This document shows positions 1 through 9,355 of a stretch of 64,000 nt of DNA, piece after piece. The DNA is from Arthrobacter sp. S39 (GTDB lineage Bacteria; Actinomycetota; Actinomycetes; Actinomycetales; Micrococcaceae). Each line of letters opens with the position of its first letter. The stretch's first letter is position 1. A program made the position numbers and the translations under genes. The notes below the pieces were generated by a model that was not told the origin of the DNA, did no database searches, and saw only the letters and a list, made by a program, of their open reading frames with translations. The stretch is from positions 1 to 64,000 of the forward strand of contig NZ_SIHX01000001.1 in NCBI RefSeq assembly GCF_004320525.1. The letters are read 5' to 3'.

Positions 1-97
1 GGTAGGCTCAGTCAAGGCTCGTGGTCCTGTTCCTGGTTGAATGCTAGACACACTCATCCCAGCAGGGCCACGGGCCCTTCTGTCATCTACGACACGA

Positions 98-126
98 GAT
101 CAATTCCCCACGAACCACGAAGAGCC
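98..126. repeat. IS end-like repeat, copy 1
   Basis: This 29-bp sequence matches the repeat at 849-877 at 25 of 29 positions and lies in the same orientation. The core is TTCCCCACGAACC followed by GAAGAGCC. An intact ISL3 element carries such ends as inverted repeats. Two copies in direct orientation around a truncated transposase suggest a nested insertion or deletion. Confidence 0.6.
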
Positions 127-835
127 GGATTTGGACACCGGTCAGGTCCTTGGAGTGGTCGACGGCCGCGACCACAAGGGCGTCGGGGACTGGCTGTTCG
201 CCCGGCCCCTGGAGTGGCGCCTGGCCGTTCAGGTCGTCGCGATCGACCCGTCCGCGGCGTTCAGGAAGGCGTTGCGGATGTGGCTTCCACGGACGGCCGT
301 CGCTGTTGATCATTTCCACCTGATCTCGCTGGCCAACCAGGCGATGACCGAGACCCGGCAGAACCTCTCCCAACAGGTCAAGGGCCGCCGCGGCCGGGCC
401 ATCGACAAGGCCTGGGCGCACCGGATGCTGCTCCTGCGCGGCGGCGACACACTCGACTGCCGGGCCGCCCTCCGGCTCGAGGAAGTGTTCGCCCTGGACG
501 ATCCAACGGGCACCCTCCAGGCCGTCTGGAAGGTCAAGGAACAGCTCCGGGCCCTGCTGCGTACCGGCTCCCTGGAGGACGCCGCGGCGGCCAAGAAGGT
601 ACTTGAGGAGCTGGTCACGGAAGCCGGACGACCGGAAACCAACAGGCTCTACCGCACCGTTTGCAGATGGTGGAAAGAGATCGAGGTGCTGATCATCACC
701 GGCGCCACGACTGGCAAGGTCGAGGCCAACAACACCGCGATCAAGAACATCAAGCGAACTGCCCGCGGGTACCGCAACGCCGCCAATTACAAATCGGTTA
801 TTCTCTTGAGAAGTGCCGTCCGGACGGCGGCGTGA
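127..835 (+). pseudogene. ISL3-family transposase, 3' fragment
   Basis: The reading frame carries the C-terminal half of a DDE transposase of the ISL3 type. Visible segments include VDGRDHKGVGDWL, an AVDHFHLISLANQA block around the second acidic residue, and a C-terminal GATTGKVEANNTAIKNIKR stretch with the final Glu, followed by a TARGYRNAANYKS tail. The N-terminal zinc-finger and HTH part is absent. The frame runs in from the left through a terminal inverted-repeat copy that ends at about 126, so the 5' part was replaced by the end of another element. The fragment should not be able to transpose by itself. It borders the low-GC glycan segment to the right. Confidence 0.8.
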
Positions 836-848
836 CGCTCATTCCAGG

Positions 849-877
849 GATCCGTTCCCCACGAACCGTGAAGAGCC
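849..877. repeat. IS right-end inverted repeat, copy 2
   Basis: This sits 14 bp after the transposase stop codon, where the right terminal repeat of an ISL3 element belongs. It is a near-copy of 98-126. No matching left end in inverted orientation was found in the window. Confidence 0.6.
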
Positions 878-943
878 GGTAATCCTTGTCACGTCTGTAG
901 TACCCGATTTTGTGATGAACCGAGCGCGGAGGACGATCTGCGA

Positions 944-1795
944 TCAGCTGGTTCGGAAACGGGCGTCCTGCCCGTGTTTCTCGGGTTCAACCCGCCATAG
1001 ATCATACGGAAAGGCGTCCAGCAGCGCATCGGCTTCCCAATTCAGAGGCAGTTCGCCCCCGAGTTCCAATGCATGGTTCACATCGGACGCAGGCGTAAAT
1101 TTAGTTCTGCCAGAACCGAGGTAATAGTCCTCATACTTGAACAACGTCTCGTGCCGAGGCAATATGAGTCTGGCAGGTATGCCGAATGACTCCGCAAGGA
1201 TAATTCCGTGGAGCGAAGATCCTGTTACAAACTCTGCGGACGCAATCCTTTGAATGCATTCCTCCAAAGGAGATTGCGGGTTCATTACTCGGGTGTCAGC
1301 AGGATCGTAAGTAGGAAAGTCATTGAGATTTGGAACGATTAGCGTTTTTCTTGCCTTGGGGTCTGCATAAAAAGCGTCTCGTCCCCACAAGTCGTTCACC
1401 AGAAGGCCGGGGTCGCCAAAAATTGCAGGGGACTTCACACCGAGCTGTGCGAGAAAGTCCCGTGTCATGGGTCCGCGCACCGCGCGCACGTCAAGTTCAG
1501 TGAAGTCATACCGGTCTTGAGAGATCTTGCCGTTGACACCGCTTCCCCAAATGATGTCAGAGTTTCTAGCGTAGTGCAGAACTGAACCAACCGAGAATAG
1601 TCGCTGCGATGGTTTTGCGGTGGAGGATTCGATCCGTGTTGCGTTTTTCTTGAGGAGCTCTCGAACAATGACCGGACCGAGTAAATCACCAAAATTGTTC
1701 ACGCGGGACTTTGGAAGGATTTTACCCAATAATCCTTTGTGCTTTGGGCGAAGCGGATTCCACTGATAAAGCTCGATTTTGTCTATAGATGCCAC
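944..1795 (-). CDS. polysaccharide pyruvyl transferase family protein
   Basis: This 283-residue protein fits the polysaccharide pyruvyl transferase fold, whose members add a ketal pyruvate to sugars of surface glycans. Recognisable blocks are NNFGDLLGPVIV at 33-44, IIWGSGVNG at 81-89, RAVRGPMTR at 104-112, GDPGLL at 127-132 and the C-terminal donor-site block TGSSLHGIILAESFGIP at 191-207. The start is GTG at 1795, 19 bp after the flippase stop, so the two genes probably form one operon. There is no signal peptide or membrane segment, so a cytoplasmic enzyme is expected. The acceptor sugar cannot be read from sequence. Confidence 0.8.
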   Translation of the reverse strand: MASIDKIELYQWNPLRPKHKGLLGKILPKSRVNNFGDLLGPVIVRELLKKNATRIESSTAKPSQRLFSVGSVLHYARNSDIIWGSGVNGKISQDRYDFTELDVRAVRGPMTRDFLAQLGVKSPAIFGDPGLLVNDLWGRDAFYADPKARKTLIVPNLNDFPTYDPADTRVMNPQSPLEECIQRIASAEFVTGSSLHGIILAESFGIPARLILPRHETLFKYEDYYLGSGRTKFTPASDVNHALELGGELPLNWEADALLDAFPYDLWRVEPEKHGQDARFRTS

Positions 1796-1814
1796 GAATC
1801 CAATTGTCCAATCG

Positions 1815-3320
1815 TCAGGAAGGCGGGGTTGCGAGGGAGGAGGGAGATGATCGTTTCTTCAAGGCCATCCGGGCGGACTTCCATATTCCGACAACATCGG
1901 CACGGTATGACGGCCAAAGGAAATACATCATCACGAGTGGTGCGAGCATCGCGGCTGTGCCCACACCTAGCCGGGCCAAGTAAAGGTCTGTGGGCACGAA
2001 TGTTGAGGCGATGAATGACAGGCCCCCTGCCGCGCCATATGCGACGATACTTCGCAATCCGTTGAAGAACATTTGCTTGACGGGAGCGTTCGAAATACGT
2101 CCGATCCACCAAAGGCTAAACGGCCACATTAGTGCCAAACCGAGGCTATACGCAGCAGCAACACCAGGCGGGCCCCACAGCGCCCCGAGAGTAATGACCC
2201 CTATCAACCCGGATCGTGACACCAGCGAGTAACGGAGATTCGACGCGGTTAGTCCTTTGGACAGAAAAACCCAATAAACGGCGTATCCCGCTGCCTGGAA
2301 GCAACCAGCGATACTCAGAATTTGAAATAGTGGCACGGTGCCGAGCCACTGCTCGCCAAGTACTAGGACTATTAGGGGATGCGCTTGGGCGCAGGCGAAA
2401 GCGAAAATGCCTATGATGGCATGAAGCAGGATTGTCTGGCCGCGTAACAGAAAGCTCGAATAGCGATCGGTATCGTCCCGCAAACGTGAGAGTACAGGAA
2501 GGGCGACAGTGGTTGCCGGGGCACTAACTTGGCTCAGCGGCAGCATCAACAACTGAAAGGCTCTGTTATAGAGACCGAGGGATCCAGCCCCAAATTTCGC
2601 TCCGATAATCAGCGAGTCGACGTTGCGGCTGACGTATCCGATTGCCTGAGTGGCCATCAATGCCCATCCGAATGACAGAAAGGGCTTCATGTCGGCTTTC
2701 CGCGTGGGTAGTCCGGGGAACCATCTGCCGAGAGTTATGAGCAGGATCGTCGATACGACGCCTATTGTCATTTGCTGCATGACCAGCGCCCAATATCCCC
2801 ATCCAGCCAAGGCGCCGACAACGCCAGCGAATAGCCCCAGAGCTTGCGAGCCCATATCTGTGATCGCGATGTAGCCAAACCTTAGGTCTCGGTTCAGCTG
2901 TGCACGGAATTGTGCGGAGATTCCGTTTAGCAAGAACGTGACGGCCAAGATTTGTGCAATGCCGACGGCCCTGTCTTCGTTGTAGATTGAACCAATGGCA
3001 CTAGCGCTAAGGAAGGCCGCCGCTCCACAAGCTGCCCCAAGTCCTGTGTTCATCCAGAACAGGTTGTTGCGCTGGGCCGCAGTTACCTCGCGAGCTTGAA
3101 TGGAAGCCGTTGAAAGCCCGAAGTCACGTAGAATTTCGCCGACGCCAATTACTGCGAGAACCATGGCCAGCAGTCCGTAGTCTTCGGGCGAAAGAAGCCG
3201 AGCGAGTAAAATAATCCCGCCAAACTGGACGACGATTTTTCCGACTTGACCCAACATGGTTGTCATTGCACCCTTGGCGGCTATCGCGCCCAAGCCGCTC
3301 TGACTCGACTTTATTGACAC
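1815..3320 (-). CDS. Wzx/MATE-type polysaccharide flippase
   Basis: This 501-residue integral membrane protein has about 12-14 predicted helices. The N-terminal region, with GQVGKIVVQFGGIILLARLL followed by PEDYGLLAM, is typical of the polysaccharide biosynthesis/export (Wzx, RfbX) family. Such proteins flip lipid-linked oligosaccharides across the membrane or export teichuronic-type polymers. The start is GTG at 3320. The gene lies just upstream of the pyruvyl transferase in the same direction, and an acyltransferase follows upstream, so it belongs to a surface glycan cluster. GC content is lower than in the housekeeping part of the window, which fits acquisition by transfer. Confidence 0.85.
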   Translation of the reverse strand: MSIKSSQSGLGAIAAKGAMTTMLGQVGKIVVQFGGIILLARLLSPEDYGLLAMVLAVIGVGEILRDFGLSTASIQAREVTAAQRNNLFWMNTGLGAACGAAAFLSASAIGSIYNEDRAVGIAQILAVTFLLNGISAQFRAQLNRDLRFGYIAITDMGSQALGLFAGVVGALAGWGYWALVMQQMTIGVVSTILLITLGRWFPGLPTRKADMKPFLSFGWALMATQAIGYVSRNVDSLIIGAKFGAGSLGLYNRAFQLLMLPLSQVSAPATTVALPVLSRLRDDTDRYSSFLLRGQTILLHAIIGIFAFACAQAHPLIVLVLGEQWLGTVPLFQILSIAGCFQAAGYAVYWVFLSKGLTASNLRYSLVSRSGLIGVITLGALWGPPGVAAAYSLGLALMWPFSLWWIGRISNAPVKQMFFNGLRSIVAYGAAGGLSFIASTFVPTDLYLARLGVGTAAMLAPLVMMYFLWPSYRADVVGIWKSARMALKKRSSPSSLATPPS

Positions 3321-3722
3321 AGATCCCCCAGCCGCAGCATCAGTTATGCCTTAAAAATTCTATGACATGCAACCGTCAATCGGACAATTATGTACCAGCT
3401 TCACGCATCCGGTGAGCGCAAGTCACGGCTAAGCCCGCGGGCGGTGCCCCAATCGGGTCCGACTGCCAGGATTGAAATCCGACTCATCTAGCCCGTGCTG
3501 TGCTTAGCCATTCACAGCCAGTCTACTGTCCCGAGTGCCGTTGTTTGTTTCTTGTTGTCGCATTCAAAACAAGGGCGGCGGAGGGGCATGAACCCAGACT
3601 TAGACCGTGGTTGGTGAAAATATGACCCTGTCCAGGGCATGATCAGTTTCAATCACCTCTCTCCTGAAAGGTGCGACTTGGTGCATCCTTGGTTTGGCAG
3701 AGTACGCTCACCCACTGCGGCG
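3321..3722. other. intergenic gap without a recognised gene
   Basis: About 400 bp of lower-GC sequence lies between the flippase start and the acyltransferase stop. It must hold the promoter of the flippase-pyruvyl transferase pair on the minus strand. No convincing frame, RNA gene or clear terminator was seen. Confidence 0.5.
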
Positions 3723-5909
3723 CTAAGCCATCGGCATGCCGAAACCCGAGAGCCTGCCCCGTAGGAGTGTGCCCAGGCTCTCCGCGAAAGCGTTTGTCAT
3801 GTGTCCCGAATCAAAACGTACAATGTATGGCCCGATGACTGCTGGGCAAGCGTTGTTGGCGCCGCAAAACCAGCTACGGCTGTCGACGAAATCGGCCTGA
3901 GCCCCTGACTGCACTGCACGCGCAGTTGCAAACGATTCGGCCAATGTTTTTTCGAACCACACATCCGGTATGGTTCTTTCGCATTTTGCAAATGCTGTGA
4001 TGCGGTCGACACAGGCCAGAGTGTCTTGGCCGGGCGGTGGTGAAGACATCACAATAACTCTGGCGCCGGTGACCGAGAGCGCTGCCGTGGTCCGCTCAAC
4101 GGCGGCCGCCCAATTCTCTTTGGCGGCTTCCCCCACAGACCCATCCGCCTGGCGCTGGTAGTCACCTATCCCACCTGACAGGAACACTACGTCTGGCTGT
4201 ACTTCGTCGACGAGTTTTTGCATGTGCTTCTTGCTTTCTCGACATTGGGCTATAAAGCTGGGATTCGGCACACTAGGCATCGTGTCGACGTCGTAGGGCG
4301 AGCAGTTTGCGTAGCCAAGGGTCGTAGTACGCCAAGTCGATGACTCCAGTGCAGCGTTAATTGTCGGTACCCAGCTCATGGCCATGGAATCGCCTAAGAT
4401 AACGGCTCTCTTGGGAGCAGTCTCCTCGCCGTGAACGCAAATTTTTGGTTTTAGGGTACCAACGGTATTGCGGCATCCCGTCGACGTGTTCATGGCCTCG
4501 GATTCCTGGCTGGCATCCAACTGATTTACCGCAGGCACTGTTACTCGGAGTGCCTTTGGATTATTGAGCGAGAGGTCGATTTCTCCGGCGATGTGGCTTT
4601 CTGTGTCAAATCTCCCGACCGATGCCGCGGGCCCTCTATCGTTCAACAACGCACTTGCAGCAGCTGCATTTCGAAGCACGTCCGGGCCCTTCAACTGGGC
4701 CACCGATAGCCCTATGATCAGGCCGGCGGTCCCAACTGCCAGCAGAACTTGGTACCTGCGGGAGGGCTTCATTTGCTGCGCCGAAGTTGAATAACCTTCC
4801 CAACTCCTGAGCCAAGCCGAGTGTCGGACTGGTGTCTCTACATACCTATAAGTCAGATGGGCAAGGAGGAACATGATCGGAATGGAAAGCGCGGGCGCCC
4901 AGATAGAGTGAGGAAATAGCACCGTCAAGTAGACAATTACGGGAAAATGCCAAAGGTATAGAGAATATGAAATTCTGCCGACATAGCGAGCGACTTTGTT
5001 GGTCACTAGGCTCATTCCCCAGCCGAGGCGGGACTCGTTTCCGAAGATGAACAAGACTGCGCCGAAAACAGGGACGAGAGCCCATGGGCCAGGGAAGGAA
5101 CTGGTTGCTGTAAGGGCGATGGAGGAACCAAAAATAATGGTCAGACCAATTGCTGAAAGGAACTTGGTCCACGGCCATCTAATCTCCCGAATGCGGTGGG
5201 CACTCAGGGCTATCAAGGCGCCAGCTGCAAACTCCCAAGCTCGTGCCGCCGTGTCGAAGTACGCGAAAGTTGGGTTCGTCGCAGTCTCAACGATTGCCCA
5301 GAAATACGAGAGGACTGCGACCATTGCGATGCCGACCATCAAGCAAGTCCGATAGGTTGGGGTCGAGGCCTTTGTGAAGATAGAGCCCAAAGCCAATAAC
5401 AGCCACGGCCAAAAGACATAGAACTGCTCTTCGACAGACAAAGACCAATAATGCTGAAATGGAGAGATTGGCCCGGAGGCTTGCAAATAGTCTGTGCCCG
5501 CAGCGGCGAAATGCCAATTGGAAACCCAGAACAGCGATGCCAAACCATCTATGGAGGTCTGGCTTGCCCTTGGCAGATACCAGATCGAGTAGCTTACCGC
5601 CGCCGTGACTGCGGCCACAAGGGTGGCTGCGGGCACAATCCTTCTAAGTCTCTTGGCATAAAAGCCGGTGAATGAGATCCATCCAGTCTTTGCGCTTTCA
5701 CGGAATAACTGGCCAGTGATGAGGTAGCCGGAGATGACGAAGAAGACATCAACTCCAATGTACCCACCCTCAGGAAAGGCAATTAGATGGTTTGCTACGA
5801 CGAGAAGAACTGCTACCGCACGTAAACCTTCGATATCTGGACGAAATGACTTATTCCTTTGACTATCTATCGCGGATGAGTCATTCTTGGCGACTGAAAT
5901 GTGAGACAC
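3723..5909 (-). CDS. acyltransferase 3 (OafA/YrhL) with C-terminal SGNH domain
   Basis: This 728-residue membrane protein has an N-terminal acyltransferase-3 domain. RPDIEGLRAVAVLL lies at 23-36, the catalytic His is residue 41, and GVDVFFVISGYLITG begins at 52. About ten membrane helices follow, up to roughly residue 400. After a linker comes an extracytoplasmic SGNH hydrolase-like domain with ILGDSMAMSW near 503-512 and a terminal DSGH motif near 704. Such fusions O-acetylate cell-surface polysaccharides. The start is GTG at 5909. It sits between flippase genes and a secreted beta-helix protein, consistent with modification of the same glycan. Confidence 0.9.
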   Translation of the reverse strand: MSHISVAKNDSSAIDSQRNKSFRPDIEGLRAVAVLLVVANHLIAFPEGGYIGVDVFFVISGYLITGQLFRESAKTGWISFTGFYAKRLRRIVPAATLVAAVTAAVSYSIWYLPRASQTSIDGLASLFWVSNWHFAAAGTDYLQASGPISPFQHYWSLSVEEQFYVFWPWLLLALGSIFTKASTPTYRTCLMVGIAMVAVLSYFWAIVETATNPTFAYFDTAARAWEFAAGALIALSAHRIREIRWPWTKFLSAIGLTIIFGSSIALTATSSFPGPWALVPVFGAVLFIFGNESRLGWGMSLVTNKVARYVGRISYSLYLWHFPVIVYLTVLFPHSIWAPALSIPIMFLLAHLTYRYVETPVRHSAWLRSWEGYSTSAQQMKPSRRYQVLLAVGTAGLIIGLSVAQLKGPDVLRNAAAASALLNDRGPAASVGRFDTESHIAGEIDLSLNNPKALRVTVPAVNQLDASQESEAMNTSTGCRNTVGTLKPKICVHGEETAPKRAVILGDSMAMSWVPTINAALESSTWRTTTLGYANCSPYDVDTMPSVPNPSFIAQCRESKKHMQKLVDEVQPDVVFLSGGIGDYQRQADGSVGEAAKENWAAAVERTTAALSVTGARVIVMSSPPPGQDTLACVDRITAFAKCERTIPDVWFEKTLAESFATARAVQSGAQADFVDSRSWFCGANNACPAVIGPYIVRFDSGHMTNAFAESLGTLLRGRLSGFGMPMA

Positions 5910-5948
5910 GCGGCCAGTCTAGTTGACTTCAATGACAGGATCGTTTCG

Positions 5949-6004
5949 CGACTCACTTTCACCCCAATCGAGTAGCCGACTCACTTTCACCCCAATCGAG
6001 TAGC
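5949..6004. repeat. 28-bp tandem direct repeat, two units
   Basis: Two identical 28-bp units (5949-5976 and 5977-6004) lie head to tail between the acyltransferase start and the truncated ParA-like copy. Each contains CTTTCACCCCAATCGAG. The repeat marks the edge of the glycan cluster. No function can be assigned. Confidence 0.85.
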
Positions 6005-6051
6005 CGTTCAGTACGACTGCAATTTTCTCCGTCACAGTAGGTAGCCCCTGG

Positions 6052-6741
6052 CCGCGGCGACGCACGCTGTGCCATCGACGCTAACCCGGACTCCGGCGAT
6101 CTGGTGGAACGTGCCCTGGGAGAGGGCATCTACCAGCAGACGAGCCCTCGGATCATGACGGACTTGCTGAAGAACATCGAACCGGTTGATTCGCTCACCG
6201 CGACCCGGTTGATTCGCTCACCGCGCTGGCTCGCTACATGCGCCATGCGGGCAGGCTGCACATGATCGCGGGGGAGCAGGACCCCGAAGTTTCAGACTCG
6301 CTCACAGCCGTCGAGTACCTGCGTATCCGCAGGCTTATCTCCAGCTACTACTCCGTTGCCCTGACCGACTGCGGCACAGGCGTAACCCACAACGCCATGG
6401 GCGGGATCCTGCAGTCCGCAGACAACCTGGTCATTGCCGCCGGCTACGCGGCGAGCGGCGCCAAACGTGCCCGCAGCACCCTGCACGGGCTGGCCAGCCA
6501 CGGCTACGAGGACTTGGCCCGCAACGCCATAGTGGTGATCACGGACAAAGACGAGGTCTCGTCAGGTGTGGACAAAGATGCCTTCGAGGAGCGCCTCTCC
6601 CGTATCTGCCGCCAACTCATCGCCGTCCCGCACGACCGTGGCGTTGCCGACGGTGACCTGGTGACTTTGGACGTGCTCAAGCCGGAGACGCGGCGCGCCT
6701 ACAAGGAGATCCCCGCGGCAATCGTGGATGGCTATCTTTAA
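6052..6741 (+). pseudogene. truncated and frameshifted ParA/MinD-like ATPase copy
   Basis: From about 6052 the sequence aligns with the 3' part of the intact ATPase gene (about 18915-19584) at an estimated 85-90% nucleotide identity. The first 240 or so codons, including the Walker A motif, are missing. A 23-bp tandem duplication at 6182-6227 shifts the frame: the upstream part reads in the frame of 6068 and the downstream part in the frame of 6238. The downstream frame stays open to TAA at 6741 and encodes GRLHMIAGEQDPEVSDS, TDCGTGVTHNAM and VVITDKDEV, all found in the intact protein. The divergence implies an old duplication or import from a related strain. Confidence 0.85.
6182..6227. repeat. 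23-bp tandem duplication inside the ATPase pseudogene
   Basis: The segment CCGGTTGATTCGCTCACCGC occurs at 6182 and again at 6205. The intact gene at 18.2 kb has it once. The 23-bp increment is not a multiple of three and breaks the reading frame. Confidence 0.85.
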
Positions 6742-7039
6742 GTCAAGATCAAAGAATCCACGACTTTGAGCCCCGCTCAAGTTTGTGCTGTTGCGACTTT
6801 GAGCCGTTCATCATTCATCGACTGTTGGATTCAACGCAATCGTTGCCACCGCGAGGCAACTGTTTGGTGTCCTTCCGTGTAGATTCTACTCGCACAGGAC
6901 TTCCGAACAACCTGACGCAAGGACTCAATTCGGCTTTTGACAGAAACCACCCATGCAAGGCTTGTGGTGCCGGAAGGCAAGGCAACGCACTCATTGGAAG
7001 ATTTGAACGTGAAACCGGTTGGCTTCTAGGCGAAGGATG
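6742..7039. other. intergenic gap
   Basis: About 300 bp between the ATPase pseudogene stop and the stop of the beta-helix gene. A short phrase, GACTTTGAGCC, occurs twice near 6761 and 6796. The 86-codon frame at 6783-7043 has no support as a gene. Confidence 0.4.
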
Positions 7040-9355
7040 CTAGCTGATCTGACGCCAAGTGCTGACGAGCCAGACGAGGACCATTGAAGATCCCGGGTTA
7101 AGCGTTGTGTCAGATCCAGAGACAAGGGTCGTGTTGTGATCCCCACCGTGCGGAATGGTGATCGAACCTACGGTGCTGGTATTCATAATTGTCAGCTGTT
7201 GCCCGCGACGTTTGCCAGTAGGAATTGGCTGCAACTTGAAGTTTCCACCACCCGGTTGCGCATCCAAGGTCAGGCGTGTACCACGCGTTTGCCTGATCCA
7301 GGTTGTTGCTGCGGTCTGCCCTAGGGCAGAGCCCGTAGCAAGGTAGTAGTCAGAGTTGTCCTGGTTATTCTCCGAGTACCATTCGAAAATGCTTCCCGAC
7401 GACAGGCCATCAGCCATTATGGACGCACCAGTTAGGCGGTAGGAGATTTTCACGGTCATGTCGGTTCGCAGGTTAGGGACGCCGCGCACAACGCGCGAGA
7501 TGCTGCTTGAGTGCCCGCTAAGGCAGTAAATTCTTACCAAGGGAATATCAAGGACTGTTGCTAATCCGGTGTTTGACCCGAATACATCGATGCCCGTGCC
7601 TGATGAGTTCTTCACAAAGTCGAGTGTCAGGGTCGTGGCTTGCAAGGTTGAGTTGGAAACGTAGATGAGCTGGCTGCCAGTGTTGACGGATGCTGCCATC
7701 TCAACACAAGGCGTTCCCTCAAGCCGCACTCTAGCGTTGGAAAGTGTGAGGATCTGCTTCTGAACACCTGTGGCCGCCAAGCGCTTGATCGTGGTGTAGC
7801 GCTCCTCAATAGTGCCTGCTGACGGGTGGCCTGCCCCGTTCACGTCTACATCGATCACCCGATACGAGTTGTTCACCGATTCTATGTCGATCGTGTGGCC
7901 CCAAGACTCTCCGCCAACGGCTTCCGTGAAGACATGCACGTCACGGTTGCAGCCGGTCGCCTTGCCCGCCTCGATGCTGTGGCGCCGCCCGCGAAGTGAG
8001 AAGGCTCCACGGGCATTTACCGCACGGCAGTTGACGAAAGTCGTACTTTCGGACCCATGATGCGTATCCCACGCCACAGCTGACGGCGTGTCACATATGC
8101 CGTTGAGGATGGTAGCCCCGAACGTCCGCCCGTATGAGTACGGAGTCGGAGTGCCCGCCGCTATGCGAAGGCAGTCATTGGTATATGCGTGTCGGACCAT
8201 GCGTGCGCTAATTCCATTGACACGCAGCCCGTGCGAAGCGTTGTCAACGATGCCGTAGCCATAGCGGCTAACGCCTGGGTCGTCGACGGCAAATCCGATT
8301 ATGTAGCTGTTCACGGTGGGCATATAACAGGAGTTGATGGCCGTTGCAGCGTTAGGCGAGCGCACAACCGTGACGTCGTCGAGGCTGGGACGGACCAAAG
8401 CCGTGAGACTAAAATATCCGGCAACGGAGCCCCCAGCGAGGACGGCCTGAGTAGTGTCCACCGTCAATCCTCGAATTTTGGCCGTAATCTGAGGAAGTCT
8501 CGAGACTTTGATGTTTGCTGTGAATGGGTCACGTAGCGCTCCAAGCAGGGTTACAGTAGTGCCCCCTACGGAGAATACAGTGAAGAATTGCCCAACGCGG
8601 GGTTCAAGGCCACCGGTACCGGGCCGCGCCCCGACGATTACGTCGTCGGCGAACAATTTGACAACATCACCGCGTATCCAGGACGGCGACTGATCGAGAG
8701 TTAGAGCAACTGAATTAATGGCGTTACCGGACGCATCGGTCACGGTTCCCGGAGTCACTGCAGACACTTCGAGGTTCGCCTCAAACGCCCCTTGAAAAGC
8801 GAATAGACTCGAGGTTCCTTCGTGAATGATCGTCGCCCCGTATCCGGAAAAAGTCACGGACTTGCGCCCGCCCCCGCTTGCCAGGTTGGAGATAGGCGAG
8901 CCGCTGCAACGGTAAGTTCCGGACGGAAGGACAACTTCGCCGTCGGGGGGACAGTCAAAGATTGCCTGTTGAATCGCATCGTGGGAGTTACCGACACCGG
9001 TGGGGTCCAGGGCCGGATACCGCTCAACGGTTGCAACTAGAGCGATTTTGTCGGCATAGGGTATGCCTGCATAGCTGTCGGAAAGGTCCGGAAGTTGCGC
9101 GGTTGGGATCTTCGATTGTGCATCCAAAGTCGCAACCCCCGAAGCTACCCCCTTTTCGGCGGTGGGCACGTATGCCGTAGGTTGGTTCTTGTTATCGCCC
9201 GGTGCTGCTGTAGCGCTGTCACGTCCAACACCTGAAACCGCAGAAACTCCTGTCAAGGCAGTTACCAAGGATCCGAACCTTAGAATCCTGCGACGTCCCA
9301 CCCCGGAAGTGAGCTCGATCGAAGGCTGCTGCATATTGGTAGGCCGGCTAGTCAT
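7040..9355 (-). CDS. Tat-exported right-handed beta-helix (pectate lyase-like) protein
   Basis: This 771-residue protein starts at ATG 9355. A twin-arginine signal (RRRILRF at 21-27, then a hydrophobic run and an Ala-rich cleavage region near 50) predicts folded export by Tat. Residues 73-90, GVATLDAQSKIPTAQLPD, resemble linker motifs common in phage tail fibres. From about 110, AIQQAIFDCPPDGEVVLPSGTY is the signature start of the pectate_lyase_3 / GH28-like beta helix, and Gly/Asn-rich repeats follow to the end. It could cleave or bind the polysaccharide made by the neighbouring genes. No catalytic residues could be assigned. It stands alone on the minus strand. Confidence 0.75.
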   Translation of the reverse strand: MTSRPTNMQQPSIELTSGVGRRRILRFGSLVTALTGVSAVSGVGRDSATAAPGDNKNQPTAYVPTAEKGVASGVATLDAQSKIPTAQLPDLSDSYAGIPYADKIALVATVERYPALDPTGVGNSHDAIQQAIFDCPPDGEVVLPSGTYRCSGSPISNLASGGGRKSVTFSGYGATIIHEGTSSLFAFQGAFEANLEVSAVTPGTVTDASGNAINSVALTLDQSPSWIRGDVVKLFADDVIVGARPGTGGLEPRVGQFFTVFSVGGTTVTLLGALRDPFTANIKVSRLPQITAKIRGLTVDTTQAVLAGGSVAGYFSLTALVRPSLDDVTVVRSPNAATAINSCYMPTVNSYIIGFAVDDPGVSRYGYGIVDNASHGLRVNGISARMVRHAYTNDCLRIAAGTPTPYSYGRTFGATILNGICDTPSAVAWDTHHGSESTTFVNCRAVNARGAFSLRGRRHSIEAGKATGCNRDVHVFTEAVGGESWGHTIDIESVNNSYRVIDVDVNGAGHPSAGTIEERYTTIKRLAATGVQKQILTLSNARVRLEGTPCVEMAASVNTGSQLIYVSNSTLQATTLTLDFVKNSSGTGIDVFGSNTGLATVLDIPLVRIYCLSGHSSSISRVVRGVPNLRTDMTVKISYRLTGASIMADGLSSGSIFEWYSENNQDNSDYYLATGSALGQTAATTWIRQTRGTRLTLDAQPGGGNFKLQPIPTGKRRGQQLTIMNTSTVGSITIPHGGDHNTTLVSGSDTTLNPGSSMVLVWLVSTWRQIS

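Noticed and set aside
5949..6004. possible CRISPR-like repeat
   Set aside because: The two 28-bp units are directly adjacent with no spacer and there are no cas genes.
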